From positions 1,364,001 to 1,428,000 of the forward strand of contig NZ_JQLU01000005.1 of assembly GCF_000744375.1 (NCBI RefSeq): a stretch of DNA of 64,000 nt, written 5' to 3'. Below the pieces are notes generated by a model. The model was not told the origin of the DNA. It saw only the letters and a list, made by a program, of their open reading frames with translations, and did not search any database. Source of the DNA: Carnobacterium gallinarum DSM 4847. Its GTDB lineage: Bacteria > Bacillota > Bacilli > Lactobacillales > Carnobacteriaceae. This document shows positions 61,786-64,000 of this stretch, piece after piece. How positions within the stretch are numbered: position 1 is the first letter of the stretch; each line of letters starts with the position of its first letter. The position numbers were made by a program, and so were the translations under genes.

Positions 61786-63045
61786 TTAAACTAATTTAAC
61801 TAATGAGTAATTTTTCTTACCTTTACGAATTAAGATAAAGCGTTCATCAAATGAATTTTTTGGAGAAGCAACAGCTTCTACATCTTCAACTTTTTCACCA
61901 TTCATAGAAATGGCACCATTCGTGATATCTTCACGAGCTTGACGTTTTGAAGGTTCAATTCCTAAATCAACTAACCAATCAACAATATTTTTTTCTTCTT
62001 TAGGTGCTTCAAAAGTTGGCATATTTCTAAAGCCTTCTTCGATTTCATCAGCAGTTAAGTTCTTAACATCCCCGGTAAATAAAGCAGCAGTAATTTTTTC
62101 AGATTCTTCTAACGCTTCTTTACCATGAACAAAGTTCGTCATTTCGCTAGCAAGTGTTTTTTGAGCTTCACGTTTGTGAGGTTCAGTTTCAACTTTTTCA
62201 GCTAATGCTGTAATTTCTTCTTGTGTTAAGAAAGTGAAGAATTTCAAGTATCTCACAACATCACGATCATCTTGGTTTAACCAGAATTGGTAGAATTCAA
62301 ATGGTGTTGTTTTTTCAGGATCTAACCAGATTGCGCCACCAGCAGTTTTACCAAATTTAGTACCATCAGCTTTTAGCATCAATGGAATTGTTAAACCAAA
62401 GGCTTTTGCTTCAGAGCCTTCTTTTTTACGAATTAAATCTAATCCAGCAGTGATATTGCCCCATTGATCGGCACCACCAATTTGTAATTGCACATCATGA
62501 TTTTTGAAAAGGTGCAAGTAGTCCATTGATTGTAGGATTTGGTAAGTAAACTCAGTAAATGAAATCCCAGTATCTAAACGACTTGAGACGATATCTTTCG
62601 CTAACATTGTATTAATATTGAAGTTTTTACCAAAATCACGTAAGAAATCAAGTAATGTTAAATCATGTGTCCAATCGTAGTTGTTTACCATTGTGACATC
62701 ATCATTACCACCAAAATCAAATAAATTTTGCATTTGAGCCGTTAAGGCATCTACGTTTTGTTGAACTTGTTCCATTGTTTGTAATTGACGTTCTGATGTA
62801 CGACCACTTGGATCGCCGATTGTTCCAGTTGCGCCACCGATTAAGATGTAAGGATGGTGACCAGCTAATTGAAATCTTTTCATCATCATAAAGGGAATCA
62901 AGTGACCGATATGCATACTATCGCCAGTCGGATCTACTCCACAATATAGAGAAATACTCTTTGTATTTACAAGCTCTCTTAAGCCTTCAGCGTCTGTTTG
63001 TTGGTTAATGGCATCGCGCCATTGTAATTCATCAATAATGTTCAT
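61786..63045 (-). CDS. tyrS: tyrosyl-tRNA synthetase
   Basis: A 419-residue class I aminoacyl-tRNA synthetase that charges tRNA-Tyr. HIGH at residues 45-48 (SMHIGHLIPF) and KFGKT near residue 230 are the ATP-binding signatures. GGADQWGN is the tyrosine-site motif. A C-terminal S4 RNA-binding domain (about 350-419, RQAREDITNGAISMNGEKVED) is present, as in bacterial TyrRS. AAGGAG precedes the ATG. Expression is controlled by a T-box leader and a consensus promoter immediately upstream. Confidence 0.95.
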   Translation of the reverse strand: MNIIDELQWRDAINQQTDAEGLRELVNTKSISLYCGVDPTGDSMHIGHLIPFMMMKRFQLAGHHPYILIGGATGTIGDPSGRTSERQLQTMEQVQQNVDALTAQMQNLFDFGGNDDVTMVNNYDWTHDLTLLDFLRDFGKNFNINTMLAKDIVSSRLDTGISFTEFTYQILQSMDYLHLFKNHDVQLQIGGADQWGNITAGLDLIRKKEGSEAKAFGLTIPLMLKADGTKFGKTAGGAIWLDPEKTTPFEFYQFWLNQDDRDVVRYLKFFTFLTQEEITALAEKVETEPHKREAQKTLASEMTNFVHGKEALEESEKITAALFTGDVKNLTADEIEEGFRNMPTFEAPKEEKNIVDWLVDLGIEPSKRQAREDITNGAISMNGEKVEDVEAVASPKNSFDERFILIRKGKKNYSLVKLV

Positions 63046-63348
63046 TTTTCCTCACTCCTTCTATATATTAGAAAACAAAAAGCCCTATAAAACCAACTAA
63101 TGTTGATTTCATAGGGACGAATTCACCGTGTTACCACCCAAATTGTATTCCGCTCAACTATAAATGCTTGAAACGTAGAATACCACTCATAACTAGATAT
63201 CGATAGTTAAACGCTTGAGGTTAGTCAAGGGACTCCAGAGTGTACTTCGCGAATAGTTGTATGTGCTAGATCTCACCAAACTCTAGCTCTCTAAAAACAG
63301 GGACAACCTGCTACTGCGCTCGTTCATAGTCAATTTATTTATGAGATT
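63046..63348 (-). promoter_or_regulatory. tyrosine T-box riboswitch leader of tyrS
   Basis: Read on the minus strand, the leader has the T-box core GGGTGGTAACACGGTG (about 63124-63140), whose TGGT can pair with the ACCA end of tRNA-Tyr. Then comes a terminator hairpin (CCCTATGAAATCAAC with GTTGGTTTTATAGGG, about 63082-63116) and a T-run. Stem I upstream (about 63210-63295) contains GAAGTACACTCT, with a TAC specifier codon. Uncharged tRNA-Tyr would favour the antiterminator and allow tyrS transcription. Confidence 0.9.
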
Positions 63349-63354
63349 GACCAA

Positions 63355-63383
63355 AGTATAAGCCAATAAAAAATCTTTGTCAA
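63355..63383 (-). promoter_or_regulatory. tyrS promoter
   Basis: On the minus strand a perfect TTGACA (63378-63383) and TATACT (63355-63360) are separated by 17 bp, placing the transcript start at the beginning of the T-box leader. Confidence 0.85.
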
Positions 63384-63581
63384 CTACCAAATTTATTTAT
63401 GAGAAGGACTGAGCATGAAAAAACTTTATGAAAACAAGTCATATTCAGCACTTTAAAGGACAAAAGAAAAATTATTTTTTTAAAATTTAATTTAAAATGA
63501 GAAGGAAGTAACAATTCGCGAATATAGCGCTATTTTTTTGTTATAATAGTGGCAATAAGCACGGGAGTAGGAGGAAGCTAC

Positions 63582-64000
63582 ATGGAAGAAAATAAATATG
63601 ACAATTCCGCTTTTTTTGAACAATACAGTCAGATGGATCGATCTATTAAAGGATTAGCTGGTGCGGGAGAATGGCATGCTTTTGAAAAATTAATGCCTGA
63701 TTTTAAAGACAAACGAGTATTAGACTTAGGTTGTGGATTTGGCTGGCACTGTATTTATGCAGAAGAACATGGTGCCAGTTCCGTTATTGGAATAGATTTG
63801 TCAGAAAAAATGATTGCCGAAGCTAAAAAGAAAACCACTTCTAGTAGAATTCAATATAGTCAACAAGGGATTGGTGAGTTTGATTATTCAAAAAATCAAT
63901 TCGATGTAGTCTTAAGTTCATTGGCTTTTCATTACTTAGAATCCTTTGAAGAAATTTGTCGACATGTTGCAAATTGCCTAGTTACTGGTGGAGATTTTGT
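63582..64000 (+). CDS. SAM-dependent methyltransferase, N-terminal part
   Basis: The gene is cut by the window end; 139 complete codons are present. VLDLGCGFGWHCIYA (about residues 46-60) is methyltransferase motif I and binds S-adenosylmethionine; VIGIDLSEKMIAEAKKK is motif II, and FDVVLSSLAFHYL motif IV. This is a class I, UbiE/BioC-like (Methyltransf_11/25) enzyme. Substrate cannot be told. AGGAGG precedes the ATG, and a TATAAT at 63542-63547 is a plausible -10. Confidence 0.85.
   Translation, partial: MEENKYDNSAFFEQYSQMDRSIKGLAGAGEWHAFEKLMPDFKDKRVLDLGCGFGWHCIYAEEHGASSVIGIDLSEKMIAEAKKKTTSSRIQYSQQGIGEFDYSKNQFDVVLSSLAFHYLESFEEICRHVANCLVTGGDF

Overview
The window looks like chromosome from a low-GC Gram-positive of the order Lactobacillales. 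Clusters of WxL-domain surface proteins with their DUF916/DUF3324 partners, LPxTG anchors, an Mga-type regulator, an LXG toxin operon and a tyrosine T-box ahead of tyrS all fit Carnobacterium, Enterococcus or a near relative. Carnobacterium is my best guess, made without any database search.

Positions 1-2765 hold the end of an amino-acid ABC permease, a PLP aminotransferase and two small unknown genes. Positions 3224-15285 form WxL locus 1: a large WxL protein, a small WxL protein, a DUF916/DUF3324 protein, and a 2501-residue sortase-anchored protein with 20 repeats of about 100 residues. A convergent threonine/serine exporter pair (15378-16595) and 1.16 kb without genes separate it from WxL locus 2 (17759-31000). 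Locus 2 has an Mga-like regulator, a 1537-residue adhesin-like WxL protein, a small LPxTG protein, six tandem WxL genes, a second DUF916/DUF3324 protein and a 77-residue protein. That last protein is a clear paralogue of the 88-residue protein at 1913, so one family brackets both WxL loci. The expected assembly is a wall-attached complex: WxL proteins held by the DUF916/DUF3324 membrane proteins, with sortase-anchored partners.

Positions 31167-33689 are housekeeping genes (add, a membrane protein, dut). Between dut and the convergent subtilase gene (37917-43181) sits the most striking feature, a 4152-bp cassette at 33731-37882. Both ends are the same 57-bp palindrome. A 22-bp stem-loop sequence, the terminator between dut and the subtilase, is duplicated exactly outside both ends. 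Inside are a type VII-secretion LXG toxin operon (two small partner proteins, toxin, putative immunity protein), a fragment of a TPR-type regulator, a decayed tyrosine recombinase and an internally deleted IS1182-like element. A second, decayed copy of the start of such an LXG operon lies at 53483-53994 beside an IS3 remnant.

The rest is mostly ordinary chromosome: a YocH-like LysM/3D protein with WalR-type sites upstream, a membrane diguanylate cyclase, a CNNM/CBS transporter, a secreted SGNH esterase sharing the adhesin fold of the 1537-residue protein, an alkylation-repair locus (AlkA-type glycosylase, adaA, adaB), two U32 peptidase-family tRNA-hydroxylation proteins, azlCD, a Na/phosphate symporter with a PhoU domain, a GNAT acetyltransferase, tyrS and the start of a methyltransferase gene. 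No rRNA, tRNA, CRISPR array or complete insertion sequence was seen.
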